Part shown: one piece after another, positions 41,818-53,301 of the stretch
Position numbering within the stretch: the stretch's first letter is position 1
Layout of the letters: each line of letters starts with the position of its first letter
NCBI GenBank assembly: GCA_027605045.1
Contig: JAQFWX010000011.1
Coordinates: 620,001 to 684,000 of the forward strand
DNA from: Phallus indusiatus
Taxonomy: Eukaryota; Basidiomycota; Agaricomycetes; Phallales; Phallaceae
Direction: 5' to 3'
Length of the DNA stretch: 64,000 nt
Program-made: the position numbers and the translations under genes
The notes under the pieces: generated by a model
Databases searched by the model: none
The model's input: the letters and a program-made list of their open reading frames with translations, nothing else
Told to the model about the DNA's origin: nothing

Positions 41818-42845
41818 ATGAATTTGGGTTTGAGATCGCTGAGTTCATCTCTTACCGATGCATCCATGTCGGCGTCCTCGATGTTTAGCCCATCCTCCTC
41901 GATCTCTACAGTCACCCCGATGAGCCCGTCTGCGATGCCAACTTCCATTATTGTATCTCCTACAAGCTCATTTCCAATTTCGAGTCCGAGTATAACATCA
42001 ATTATGCAGCAGAGCTCGTCAGAAACCTTGACTAGCATATCAGAAAGTCAAAAGTCTTCCGACTCTCCTTCAAACTCTGCAGCGGCAAGCTCGTTAGCCT
42101 TCCCTTCGATTTCTTCCAACATGACCATCTCGAGTCATCTCACACCCTCTTCCACAACGTCATCTCATGCTAGTTCCACGGCAGAACTTTCTTTAGAAAT
42201 TTCAGCTTCAGCACTCCAAACATCAGACAGCTTCACACAATTCCTTCCAACTAACACGATGCTCACTTTTCCAAGCGTGCCGACCTCAGTTTCACCATGC
42301 GGTAAATTTTTTGCCCTTTTTACTCCGATCCGCCTGTCAGCCGAAATTTTTTAACTAATTTCCTCAGTTACGACCTGCCTTCAAAACGCTATCGAATCAG
42401 TCAATTGTGTAACTATCACGTCCGTAGAATGTTATTGTGGAAAGTGCGTCGTGAAAGGAGTCATTTTTCTTTCCTTTCACTCAAGTACCTCCTTCACATT
42501 CATAGACCACAATTTATTTCTAGCGCTTATAACTGCGTTGAATCCCAATGTCCCGCTAATTTCGATCAAGCGGTGAACATAGCAGAGGTAAAGACAGACC
42601 CCCCAAAGTGGGCATATTCGAGTCACATTCTCAATTTGACATATCCTTTTATAAAGGAATTTTGTGCCTTGGTCTCAACATCTCTCACATTTCCAAGCCC
42701 TACCGCTACCTTCACTACCACTAATTCAACAAGTTCGAGTGCAGCTTCAACGACAAGGGACGCACTTCAACCTAAAGCTTTATCTACCAAGTTACTAGTG
42801 AGCTCTTTGGCGTTTATGGCGGCTTTGTATGCGTTGCAGAACTAG
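41818..42845 (+). CDS. Ser/Thr-rich CFEM protein with C-terminal GPI-like signal
   Basis: Four exons. The first encodes a very Ser/Thr/Pro-rich stalk of about 160 residues. The CFEM domain follows: SPC, VTTCLQNAIESVNC, VECYCGKPQFISSAYNC, ESQCPANF, EFCAL, giving eight cysteines in the usual order. A second Ser/Thr linker leads to a C-terminal hydrophobic tail (LLVSSLAFMAALYALQN) that looks like a GPI signal. CFEM proteins bind haem or act in wall adhesion. Two oddities: the N-terminus (MNLGLRSLSSSLTDASM) is not a convincing signal peptide, and the aspartate that usually ligates haem iron is absent from the VNCVTITSVECYC loop. The domain is C-terminal instead of N-terminal. Confidence 0.8.
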
Positions 42846-43546
42846 TCTGTCTGTATGCTGAGATGAGCACCGGGGGAGGAAGAGATTATCATCCCAACTG
42901 GACTTTCTATATGTAAAAGTGATTAACCACCATTCCGAGGCGAAGGGGGTTTAAACTCGCCCAGGGAAAAATTTATCTACTTTAGTATAACCATCATTAG
43001 ACTCACATTCCTATAATCGGTCCTGTCATCTCCACTCTCTTTCATTTTCAAATTTAGTCGTTCTTTTTCAACACCCACATTATTTAATAAGGACTTCCAA
43101 TTGTTATAATTAAATAGTGTATCAACGACGGAACAAAAACCGTTCACAATTACAAAAATTGGAGGAAAGATGAGTAAAATTACATCACCTTTATATGTAC
43201 TAAAACTGTAAGTATAAAAAGACAAGGCGGAAAAGGAGATTTTGAGGGGGCAAAAAGGACGAAAGTTTGGTGGTCATGTCGCGGTGTACAACAAACAAAT
43301 CATGGACTTGAAAATACAATGTACATGCATAATACTAGGATTCAAAAAAAAAAGTCGGGATTCAGGTGATTGAGTGGGAGTTAGAAAAAGATTCTTTGGA
43401 TAATGATTTTGTTTCAATAATGAAAAAATAACTTCGAAAAAAAGATGACGATGTGCACAATCGCGGTAGGCAGTGAAGGACCGGGAGATAACACTGAAAG
43501 GGAAGCAGAAAAGAAAAACTGCCAACCCGGAAATTTGTTACGCCGG
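42846..43546. other. Convergent intergenic region (CFEM / F-box-like gene)
   Basis: About 700 bp, AT-rich, with homopolymer tracts (an A run near 43345). It should hold both 3' UTRs. No supported gene or repeat. Confidence 0.4.
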
Positions 43547-46489
43547 TTAAGCATAGTATCTTCTCATGCCCTCTTGCGTGTTGTCATCACCACCATAAAG
43601 GAGAGTAGGAGAGTCGTCTTTCCCTCGAATTCTCACAGTGTCTTCAATTCCACCGTTCGAACCGGGTGCAACACCTGCAACACCTTCATCCAGCCCCGGT
43701 TTAATAGGAGACACGCTGCTAGGTAGAACAAGTGGACGATTAGAAACGGAGGGCAACAAAATGAATCAGACGACGTCGACAATGGTGATGACGATGCGGA
43801 TTCAGAGCCGGAAGACAAAGATGAGAAAACCGAAGAGGCGGGGGAAGAAGACGGACGTCGAGTAGTACCTCCACGTTCTTCGGGAGGTGTTTCTGACGAA
43901 ACAATAATCGGAACTTCCCGGGGTTCTCCTTTTGGTAGCGAGTTGACATTTACCTCTTCCTCCTCTTCCACTTCCTCTTCGGCATCGTCATCATCATAAT
44001 TACCATCATCATCATTCTCATATTCATCCCCGTCATCCGCCTCCGTGTTATCCGAATTAGTAGTACGCTGTCTCTTTCTTGGCAACTCGCTGACGCCACT
44101 ATTACCAAGTACGACTGATTTACCGGGACTGGGTGAGTTATTAATGTCATCTTCATCCCCGTCTACACTAGCCGAACTCCGTTTCCGTGATCGATTGCTT
44201 TCAGCATCCGAAGCAGAACCTGATCCGGTGTCCGAAGGCGTAAGCGTCGCGTTAACCGCATTTAATTCCACATCTACGTCAACAACGTCAACGTTCATCA
44301 CAATCGCATCTTGCTCGTTGCCTATCACTTCTTCATTTTTACCTCCCTCTTCGTCATCCTCCAATAAGATATTCTCTTCGGGATGTCTTGCAGGATGAAG
44401 CTCTGGTGGTTTCACTGGAGGGGAGACAACTTGGGCAACTGCTTCCTGAGGCACAGACGGACGTTGTGGGGTTTGACCTTGAGCCTGCTTTTGCAACGCC
44501 CGATCACAAATCGAGCACCGACATTGAAATAGTGGCGCACAGGCCTCGCGCCAAAAATTCTCCAGAAGATTTTTCGTCATCGGAGCCATATTTTCGGTAC
44601 TTATAGGTATGTATGGGATATGATGCGCAAGGCGAGCGTTTCCATGGGTTGAGTTGACAACGTACCAGACCTTCTCATCCCTCAGCATAGTAAGAACATC
44701 GTCCAATCCGACTCTACTTAGCCGCACACAGGGATCTTGTTTCGCCGCCTGTGCTTCCCGCGCAAATTGATACACCAAGCGTCGAAGCGGCTCATATAAA
44801 ATCTCCCGTAAAGTATTCCGGAAACATGTAGACGTGAGTTGAACAAAACGGTGAGAAGGTAATGGCGTAAACCGTTCTACCGTTGGGTAATGTACCAAAG
44901 AGGATTCATCAATTGTCGACATGGATGCATCCCCATCATTATCTTTTCCTAACGTGTTGATTGAATGGGAATTTTGATCAGATGACGGACTTTGCAGCCA
45001 ATACGGAACGGGGTGTAGTGTTGGGGACAGAACCGAGGGGTCCCATGGCGAGTCGTGTGGCAGCTGACCCATGCTCACATACCACAAGTCATTGGGTGTG
45101 ACCCAATTTCCATCCATGATACGCGACCTTGCCCAAGCGGTTATAGCCAGTAATCTTATCCCATTCTCTTCCTGATTCTGTAACATGTCATACGAGTCTT
45201 CTTCATCATCGCTTGTAACAAAATAAATCATTAATAACTGAATGTAATACTTTGGGAAAGGGTAGTATTTCACCTCAACATATCATCCTCGCTTTCATAA
45301 TCATCGATTTCCGCTCGGGAATAACGAGCGCTGGCAACGGCCTGGTCCAGGAGACTTCCCAAATTTGTATTGCTTTGTAGCCAGTGCCTTTCCAAAAGAA
45401 CGTTGATGACATCATTGACACCACCTTCGGCCATATCCACGAAATTTTCAACTGTACTACGTGCTTCATAGTCTTTCGCTTCCAGAGTGGCACCGCCAAT
45501 GAAGCTATACAAGTCAATGGAGGTGGTAGTTGAGTAGCGAATGACGGCACGTAATAACGCTTCTCGGCGACAGTGAAAACATGTCGTATGCACGGCGGGC
45601 CAAGTGTCAGCGTCCTCGTTCTCGAACAAGCTTTCGGGAACTTTGGCGTATTGGGCATGATCCCCTTCGGATGCTAGTGTCACATCTTTGAGGCAGACTC
45701 CGCAGAAATAGTTGATACGATGGTGTTTGCAAACTGGCACATGGCCAAAATGAGCGGTGGCAATGGATCCCTTAACGTTGCCTATTCCATCTCTGCCAAG
45801 AGGACGGTTAACACGACAGGGTAGACAGCATGATCTAGTAAGTGTGTTGAAATGGTGAAAATTTTTGCGGAACGGGGTATGTGTTAGGCTGGAAATGTTT
45901 GTGTTGGCTTGTTGCTGGTGTTGGGGCTGTGTGTGTGGCTGTTGGAGAAACATGTAATCTCTTTGTGTTGCTAATATTTGGCGATGAAGTGTGTCTGCGC
46001 GATCGATTTTGTGACAAGCTACGGTCCAAAAGTCCATGTTAAGCACTGTTTTGAAGAAAAAAATGAGTCAGTAAGTAAATCAATAAATCAGTAAATAAAG
46101 GGAATGAATTGACGCAATCAAGATAAAGGATTGGGAAAGAAAACTGACGTGAATGATGCCACTGGGGACATACACGCATAATGCGCTCGACATCGTACGC
46201 ATCGCGGAGAGCCTCGAACACGCTTCTCTGATAGTGGAAATCGGGGTGAAGCCAAGAGGCGGGGATGAAGGCGTGCGGCTTATATGCTAGGTAATTTGCA
46301 ACGACTAGTCTGTTATGGAAAAGAAAGAGGGCGTCAGAACAAGACGGAATAACGAGACATCTGAAGATGAAAGCGGCGAAGAACACATATTTGTGATATT
46401 CGCGCAGTTTGGTGTACTAACCGCAAGACTTCCGGAGGCAAGTTCGCCCAATTACGGACGGCACGTTTGCCGTCGCGAGCGTCGGACAT
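43547..46489 (-). CDS. F-box-like protein with Cys-rich middle and acidic tail
   Basis: Exon 1 encodes MSDARDGKRAVRNWANLPPE, an F-box-like start (NWANLPPEVLRLVVANYL). Exon 2 covers RSVFEALRDAYDVERIMRVC. Exon 3 has a Cys/His-rich part (SCCLPCRVNRPLGRDG, PVCKHH, FCGVCLKD, HTTCFHCRREALL), probably a zinc-binding fold. After a third intron the protein continues with LLAITAWARSRIMDGNWVTP, a conserved VRLSRVGLDDVLTMLRDEKV segment, CRCSICDRAL, and a long acidic tail (about 15 Glu/Asp with a basic RKRQR patch). The frame ends at 43633 as read, but one missing T (run complementary to 43758-43761) would continue it to 43547 in the same Ser/Pro composition. Function unknown; a ubiquitin-ligase adaptor is only a guess. 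Confidence 0.7.
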
Positions 46490-47010
46490 TTTATGAGCTG
46501 GATCGAATTTGGCAGCGCTGTCCTCTGTTTTCTGATATTATTGGAATTGTCGAGATACAGGGCGTGAAGGACGACAATGAGCTTGGGAGGGACGGGCAGA
46601 GTTGCTACACTCGCGGGGAGACGATTACTTTGTGTGTCGTCGCGCTGTGACCGATGACAGAACAAGAACAATGGATTCAAACTCCGACACGACGCGCACG
46701 GACCATCTTGCAGGCTCACATGGACCCATGTGGTGTCCGCAAGGGCATCGCCACCGCCCCAATCACTGCCGGGCGCTATGACGCAAATCTGAGGGCATTG
46801 GATCCGCAGCTTCGGTTTCGAGAACAAGTGAAAGAGATAAGGATAAGGGTCGCTTGATTTAGACATAAACTGCCATTGATGGTGCCATTATGAAATTCAT
46901 TTGACAAAACAACATGCTCGTGCTATCATACAATTACATACATATGGGTTTGGGTTGAGTTTACTAAAAAAAAAAGGACTAGATATCGTAAATATATAAA
47001 AGTTTTTTGA
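46490..47010. other. Upstream region of the F-box-like gene
   Basis: About 520 bp between this gene's start and the stop of the arrestin-like gene, both on the minus strand. Several open frames of 60-150 codons cross it but lack protein features; it probably holds the promoter and a long 5' leader plus the arrestin 3' UTR. Confidence 0.4.
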
Positions 47011-48433
47011 TCATGTAGTGGTGGTGCCCAAAAATTGTCGAGGAAGCCGAAAAAGCGCAGGTAGGCTGACTTCGTGGGCGTCGACCTGGTCCCGGAGATG
47101 AGTTCGCATACTCACAGAAACGTAATGCGAAAAGGTTGGCAATGACCTGGATAAAGCTGGGCTATCTGCCCTGGGACTGAGTGTAACCCTTAAAAGATGC
47201 TGTAAACTCGTGGTTAGATAATATCATGCCCCGACGGATTCACACTTACTTTGATATCTATGTGTTCTGCGTTCCAACTTGATTCACCATGGCTTGGACA
47301 TATCACCTCACCGTACATGATTCTTCGACCAGGCGTTTCTTCAGTTCGTATTGTCTCTCCGCGTCCCACAATAGCTTCAGCTATCGTCCATTTATCCCCT
47401 ATTGAAATCGTTGTCGCTCGAATTAGATCTACTTTCAAGCTCGAAAACAAATATAAGATCGGATCATTATCGGTAGATTCAAGTTCTACGCGAAAAGGAA
47501 AGGGAGTATTAGAAGCGTATATGAGTGGCTTCGGAAGATGTAACTAAAGGAGGCTTTAGCAAACAAAACCAATTCACCAAAAGAAGAATAAACAAACTCC
47601 GCACCGAAACTTGCAGGAGACAAGGCGACAACAATCCAGCAGCAGTATTACACAGTGTGGGCGCTGTTCTTGGGAGTACTTTGAATGACTGCCACCCGCT
47701 TAGTGCTAAAGATCTAAATTCCTCGACTTTCTCATCATTAGAAGGACTTCCTAACTGACCGAGTGGGGGTGCAAATGTTCTTGGCAAGTAATTAAAGAAA
47801 GTCCCTAGTCTTTAAAAGATCGACATGAGCATCGCGTTATAATGGAACTTCAGGATCGTCATCATATTCAACTTACCGTTCGTTGGCTCTCAGCTTGCCA
47901 TTTCGGATCATCTCGACTTTGACAGTGTAAGTCACATTAACAGTCATGCCCGCATGAATTACGGACGATGTTGCTGGGAGGAATTCCGAGCCTCCGGTAA
48001 CGTAACTGGGCAATGGGAATATGAATGAATATTGCGTGCCTTTTGTGCAAGTGACGTCTTCGCTGCCTTCCGAGGCTTGTACCAAAGTCTGGGAAGCCCT
48101 TAGCACTGTAATTCGCTTCTGATCGACCAGGAATCCTCCTTCAGATATACCCGCCACGAGAGTGCCCTCAATATGAAGTTTGATGGACTTGACTTTTTTG
48201 ATGTTGCTTCTGACGAGAACGTAACCGGAAATCTCGTCATTCCATCCGTATGTTGGTCTGAAGACTCCCAGTCGTTTTGAACCTAAACAAAGTATGAGAT
48301 TGTCGCCTTTGTAGCGGTATTCCTGTTCCGGCTGATCTGGGGGCACTTCACGAAAAGGAGACGGATTATTATTCTCGAAGGTATACGAGGGCAATTCCGA
48401 AGCATGTTCGTACGAAGGGGGCGGTGCTTCCAT
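47011..48433 (-). CDS. Alpha-arrestin-like protein
   Basis: Four exons. The N-terminus is MEAPPPSYEHASELPSYTFE, with PPxY-like motifs that could bind a Rsp5/Nedd4 ubiquitin ligase. The arrestin N-domain follows: LGVFRPTYGWNDEISGYVLV, KKVKSIKLHIEGTLVAGISE, GTQYSFIFPLPSYVTGGSEF and VNVTYTVKVEMIRNG. Introns at 47873 (acceptor giving RLGTFFNYLP), at about 47625 (giving LLQLHLPKPLIYASNTPFPF) and at about 47247 keep the frame and lead to the C-domain (SSLKVDLIRATTISIGDKW, WNAEHIDIK) and the end LGTTTT. Alpha-arrestins tag membrane proteins for ubiquitin-dependent endocytosis. I chose splices by reading-frame continuity. Confidence 0.75.
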
Positions 48434-49712
48434 TGTAATTCACCTCAAGCTGAAGAATTAGAGGTATTCTGTGGATATTAGTGGTAGCAAAACATGAGAA
48501 AAAGCAATTCGACATTTCTTGTCTTTATATGTAACAAATTTGTTTTTCTGCTTTTAGCCGTGGAATAAAACCACGAGATTCAAAAATAGATCTTAGTCAA
48601 AAATGACTCATTTTTAGCGACAATTGGCGTGTCTGTCCTCTGAGTCAGCAGGTACGCTAGTCGAGACTCCTCGAAGCTAAACTCATAAGCGCTGTGTCAG
48701 GCGTCTATAGTCCTCTGGCCGATCACCCAGATCTATGATTCGGTGGGCACAGGCGCTCAACGCTGAATTTCGTCGCAACAAATGAACACAACTCAGGAGA
48801 TACAAATTGCTGATGATGCCCAAGATTCATTTAGAGTGTGGTGAGTATTAACTCTGCTAATGTGATTACACAGCGAAAATTTAGTCGAGTCGGACTCCGA
48901 TACTATTTACATTAAATTTATGCACCTCGGGTGGTACTAGTAGGAACGTGTTCAAATCTGCCAAAAGTGATATTAAGCGACTATGGAACGAAAGGGTCTA
49001 TCAATGCTTGGTCATCGAGTTCATCTTCAAAGAGGGGCGGGTGTCTTCTGACCTTTTCTGACATTATTCCACTCAAAACTGACGACATCCCGACCCGCAG
49101 GGAGTGTTCTGATGACCGTCTCGGTTTTCTCATCTCCGGCACCAATTACGATGACACCATAGGCAAAATTTGAGATCTGAGGACTTTGAAAGCTCCGATG
49201 CTGACAGGGTCGGTAGTACGCTGAAAATACACCTGGAAAGCAGAGACTCGTTCAACTGGACTTGATTAGTACGGCGGTCCTTACTAAAATCACCCTGGCA
49301 TCTTTGCAAACGAGCAATTACAAGATGCCCGTCAATAATTTATCGAGGGCCTTGAATATTTGAATGTTCAGTTACGGGTCGAGGCTTAACCCTCTAATCA
49401 CTTAGTGTTCGTGCTAGCATTCATAAACGTTCCACTGGCACGCGCTATTGTTCATCTCCGCAGGGACATGATGGAGTTCAATGCCGCGAGGAAACAGCTT
49501 ACATTCAATACTCTCCGAATCAACACTCTCCAGGTAGGATTCGCTTTCCGAGTCTAACCCGCTTCGAAACCGATTATTCCCCTGACATCATCGCTGAATC
49601 GTGTCATCGAAGAAAGCTCGGATTTGAGGCCGACCATCATGATCTTTTCGACGAACTTCTTCCATGTCCACACATATATTGCTCGCAGAGGCTCTTGAAA
49701 GAACGCACCACA
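48434..49712. other. Intergenic region with a possible gene remnant
   Basis: About 1.3 kb with no confident gene apart from the weak candidate at 48782-49187. Part of it must serve as promoters for the flanking divergent genes. A tRNA-like reading near 48650-48760 does not fold into a cloverleaf. Confidence 0.4.
48782..49187 (+). pseudogene. Possible remnant of an unidentified gene
   Basis: ATG at 48782 starts MNTTQEIQIADDAQDSFRVW, followed by a gtgagt donor and a tidy acceptor giving CENLVESDSDTIYIKFMHL. Beyond this the frame breaks: downstream fragments look coding in two different frames (KSAKSDIKRLWNERVYQCLV, then IIPLKTDDIPTRRECSDDRL) but cannot be joined. It could be a decayed gene, a badly sequenced short gene, or chance. 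No family recognised. Confidence 0.25.
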
Positions 49713-50760
49713 ATGTCTTTGATTGCTTTTATTGGAATTCTTTCTCTTATACACAATTGTCTCGCTCAATCTTCCGCCTATGGACAGGTTAGCAATTCCA
49801 AGCTGATTTTCGTGTTTAATTGCAGGTTTAACAGGCAGTAGTGCGGCGGTCAAGGCTGGACAGGTTCAACAACCTGCGTGAGTGGATATGGTGAGTTTGG
49901 GCTACATATACTTAAGAAAATCGTTTGAACTGAAATCACCAATAGTATGCACGTATTCCAATCCTTAGTGAGACAGGCTCTTTAAGTTTCCGAAGTCATC
50001 TTTTTAAGCAAAGTACCAAGCTATTCTCAATGTGTTCCGGGAACAGCATCTGTGACGGCGCCTCCCACTTCTCCCAGTTCTTCGCCAGGTGGAGGATCCA
50101 CACCCTCTTCTACCGCCTCCGCTGCCGATGGCACAGCTACTCTCTTACCCAACCAACTCTGGGTCCGTGCAGACGAAGAACCCAACTTCCACAAATACCT
50201 TCAATCTCAAACCTTAGGTAAAAGATATCTTACCATACTCAGCCTGGTGTCTTATTTATTCGCCAGGTTCCGTCGGAGACGCTGTTATTGGTCTGTGCCC
50301 TAATTCAAAATTATTAAAGGTTTTTGCTAAAAAGTCGACATTTAGGTCCTCCTGACACCGCAGCTCAATTCAATATCGTTTCTGGTCAATTGATTCAGTA
50401 TGTAAACGCAGATACAGAACTATATGCTCAAGTGGCTACCGCTCTTCCCAACGAAAATCGTCTCAAAGTCTTTTGGTCCACTACTCCGGCTACTAACATT
50501 ACATGGAGCTTCCAAGGAGATGCAGTTAATGGTGTCGTACAGAACGCCACTCAGCAAGACACAGGTGCTTTCCTAGCATGCGACGATGTTAGCGCAGACA
50601 TCCCGACTGTCTACTTGAATTTGGGTGCTTATGATTACATGACACCTACCGGTTGCGCTGATCAGGTACCGAATATTTTCTGTTTTTTTTTTCATGCTAA
50701 AGCTAATATGCCATTTTTCAGACTTTGAACTACTATAATGGTGCAACGGCAGTTGATTAA
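49713..50760 (+). CDS. Secreted CBM1 protein with an uncharacterised second domain
   Basis: Signal peptide MSLIAFIGILSLIHNCLAQS. An intron then joins a fungal cellulose-binding module: YGQ | CGGQGWTGSTTCVSGY | VCTYSNP | YYSQCVPGTAS (family-typical CGG.GWTG, cysteine spacing and aromatic face). A Ser/Pro/Gly linker (TAPPTSPSSSPGGGSTPSS) leads to a domain of about 140 residues beginning LLPNQLWVRADEEPNFHKYL, with TAAQFNIVSGQLIQYVNADT, VFWSTTPATNITWSFQG, and the end PTGCADQTLNYYNGATAVD. CBM1 anchors secreted proteins to cellulose. The second domain recurs in agaricomycete CBM1 proteins but has no assigned activity. Six introns, all in frame with the splices chosen. Likely an accessory plant-cell-wall protein. 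Confidence 0.85.
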
Positions 50761-50856
50761 ATATATAAGTCGATACATGCAGTCAAGATGTAAAAATGGA
50801 TGTACAATTCATTATCCACAGCTATATAACCTTCATTATTTTTTGACTCATACTGG

Positions 50857-51796
50857 TTAATACTGCTTCCCAGTCTCTTTTTCGATCGCCTGTCTAGCTT
50901 TCCATTCGTCCCGTGTTATTTCTAACCAGCGGAACTTCCATCGGTAAATACCAACAGTCCAATATGCAGGCCCATCTCCGTCCCAATCTTTCGAATCAAC
51001 AGGCCGGAAACCCAGAGTATTAAAGGCTTTCCTGTAATCTTGTAATTGACTATCGAGAACTCGAACCTTATTGGGCAAAGGTGCAGTTTTAGCGGAAAAA
51101 GCATGGGAAACCGCAAGTCTCAAGAGATCCTCTTGAATTCCTGTGACGCGGTAAACAACATTTACGAAAAGATGGCGAATGACAGCGATTTCGCTGGTTT
51201 TCGGTTTCTGGCTACTTGGTTTTCCAGTCCCTGTTGAAGGCGTTGAGGCATCCACCGCGACAAGACCAATTATGCTATTTTTTCGTTCTAAGACGAAAAA
51301 TCCTGACGCTGGCGACTGGTTATAATATGTGATAGGAGACTGTATATCCTGTTCTTTCATAGTCTTTTGAACGCTCTCATCAAAGTAGTCTCTTTGATAC
51401 CTGTTTCACTCACGTTAGACAGAGGGACTGAACTGAATAATTAGCGTTAAGGCTCACCAATCGAAGAAAAACATGAGAGGCATTGCGACGGTTAAGAAAG
51501 CAGGAACTGGAGACAACAGGCGAAGGAAGCCTGTTTCACCGACATCAGACGGCCACCATTTCATGTACGTTACGAGTACGGATGCCAGTCCAATCCATAT
51601 CGAAAGAGTTATTGGGTGTGCATAGGCTGATTTTTACGCGTCAACCAAGACATTTTTTTTTACACAAGCTGAGACGGGTAGAGCCATTACCTCGGTTGTT
51701 TATAGTCCCCAACTGCTCCATAATCCCCAACCCAAGCAAAAATCGAACACGTTCAAGGTCATTTTCTTTGAGCAGACGAAAGTTCGTCTCGGACAT
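50857..51796 (-). CDS. GNAT-family N-acetyltransferase with N-terminal membrane anchor
   Basis: Three exons. The first encodes MSETNFRLLKENDLERVRFL, a short conserved N-terminal helix; the second contains two hydrophobic segments (ITLSIWIGLASVLVTYMKWW and FLTVAMPLMFFFDW). The third is the GNAT core: FFVLERKNSIIGLVAVD, IRHLFVNVVYRVTGIQEDLL (acetyl-CoA-binding region, though the usual Q/RxxGxG/A loop is altered here to RVTGIQ), then a beta strand VRVLDSQLQDYRKAFNTLGF. The layout, a membrane hairpin before the GNAT fold, resembles NAT8/camello-like ER acetyltransferases. Substrate unknown. Confidence 0.7.
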
Positions 51797-52124
51797 GAAT
51801 GTCGCTGAAACTGGAAAAAGCTGCGCGCCCCTTTCTACGACATGATGGAACACAAATTTTGGTTCTAAGCTTGGACGCACGTTGGTCAATCGCTTCCGCT
51901 TCCGGTCAAAGGGTCTCTTATGAGGTACACACAGGTACACGCTCAGTAGTATATTTGTATATACATAGGTACGGATTAGCATCACGGTGAATATGAAAAC
52001 TTTTTTAAAAATAATTACAACAGAATATGAAGGGAACAAATCACCTTACAAAAACCTTTTTTTACTCTAAACGGATTCAGATCAATCACGCTGAAATACA
52101 TCCCAAAAAAATCCGACTCACATG
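51797..52124. other. Intergenic region
   Basis: 328 bp between two minus-strand genes. It contains a T-rich tract near 52048-52070 and an ACATAGGTAC repeat-like segment; no supported feature. Confidence 0.4.
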
Positions 52125-53288
52125 TTAGTATTCTACATCGTCGTCGCCCTCAGCGGGCATTGCAATATCAGCATCAGCATCTTTTACTTGCTCGTCTGTA
52201 TCTTTATCTGAACGTCGGCGTCTACCAACATCATCCATTCTGGTATCACCGTCAGAGCCGTCACGATCATCAGGCTTCTCGGTATCAATTTTTTTATCCT
52301 CTTCTTCTACTTTAGCTTGCAATTTCTTGATGTCCTCGTATCCTTCTTTGCGCTGTATTTCCCAACTTTCCCATTCCTTTTCAGCAGCTTCTTTCGACTA
52401 GTTCAGAATGAGTTCGAGACGTAGTCCTGATATTGTGGTAGAAAAGTAAACATACCTCTGCAATCCGTCTTTCTAAAAACTTGGTTTGGGATGGCAAAAG
52501 TACTGCGGGTAGATAGTACAGTGGTGGCGGATGTGATCTAGGTGGCAAAGCTAATGGATTAGATGTCTCCATAGAGTCATCATCCTCTTGAGGGATTTTG
52601 TCGGATGTGAGAAGGAAATGGCTTAAGGTGGGTAATCGAGTACGACGTAAACGGAACTAACAGCAAATTATTACGATGAGAAGATTGATAGAGTAACTTG
52701 ATACGTACAATACTCTCTTTGAGTTTCAGATCTTCCTCCTTCCTGCTTGCTGTCTGTCGGTCTCGCTTCAACTCTTCCGCACGTCTGACGCTATCGTTCT
52801 CTTCAGCTAGCTGTGCTTGTAATCTACGGTCAATGTCCGCCCTTTTCTTAGCCTACAGAATATCCCAAATTAGTATCAAAAATGGTCGTGCTCTAGCGAG
52901 TGAAAGATACTACTGACAGCATCGGATGAGCTTCTGTCGCGATCTTCTTGTTTAGCCTTGTTCAATGTGCCGAGAAGAATTCCAAACATCGATTTTCCCC
53001 GTTTATACTGTCTAGAATCGGTAGTTAAATCTATGCGAGGTCTTTTCCTACCTCCTGAGAGTCCTTCACTGGGCGCAGCAGGAGGTGATTTTCCCTCATC
53101 ATTCGTTTCCCGTTCCACATTTGCTACCTTTACAACAATCGACTCTTCTCTATTCGATAGAATCAGTACTTATGTTCCGACAAACACATAGGAAAAGACT
53201 TAACGTTATGTTGGACGTCATTATAATCGTTGTCAAGGTTCGAAGTTTCTCTTTTCGGATGTCTGAGGGGGGTTTCCAACTCCGCCAT
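52125..53288 (-). CDS. Pinin/SDK/MemA-domain protein (splicing-associated)
   Basis: Begins MAELETPLRHPKRETSNLDN. After one or two introns come a disordered acidic/Pro region (SPPAAPSEGLSGGRKRPRID) and the pinin core: DSRQYKRGKSMFGILLGTLN KAKQEDRDR, then AKKRADIDRRLQAQLAEEND, EELKRDRQTASRKEEDLKLK, FRLRRTRLPTLSHFLLTSDK, YYLPAVLLPSQTKFLERRIAE. A Glu/Asp-rich C-terminus ends GDDDVEY. Pinin binds the exon junction/ASAP machinery and nuclear speckles. The junction near 53110-53200 does not keep frame cleanly, so that exon is uncertain. The start codon is only 13 bp from the divergent SRP72 start. Confidence 0.75.
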
Positions 53289-53301
53289 GTCTAAAGCTAC
53301 A

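Noticed and set aside
43633..43700. C-terminal membrane span of the F-box-like protein
   Set aside because: The hydrophobic tail appears only in the frame after a homopolymer slip; composition and neighbours argue against it.
48650..48760. Possible tRNA or structured RNA
   Set aside because: I could not draw a cloverleaf with a valid T-arm and acceptor stem; no other RNA family fits.
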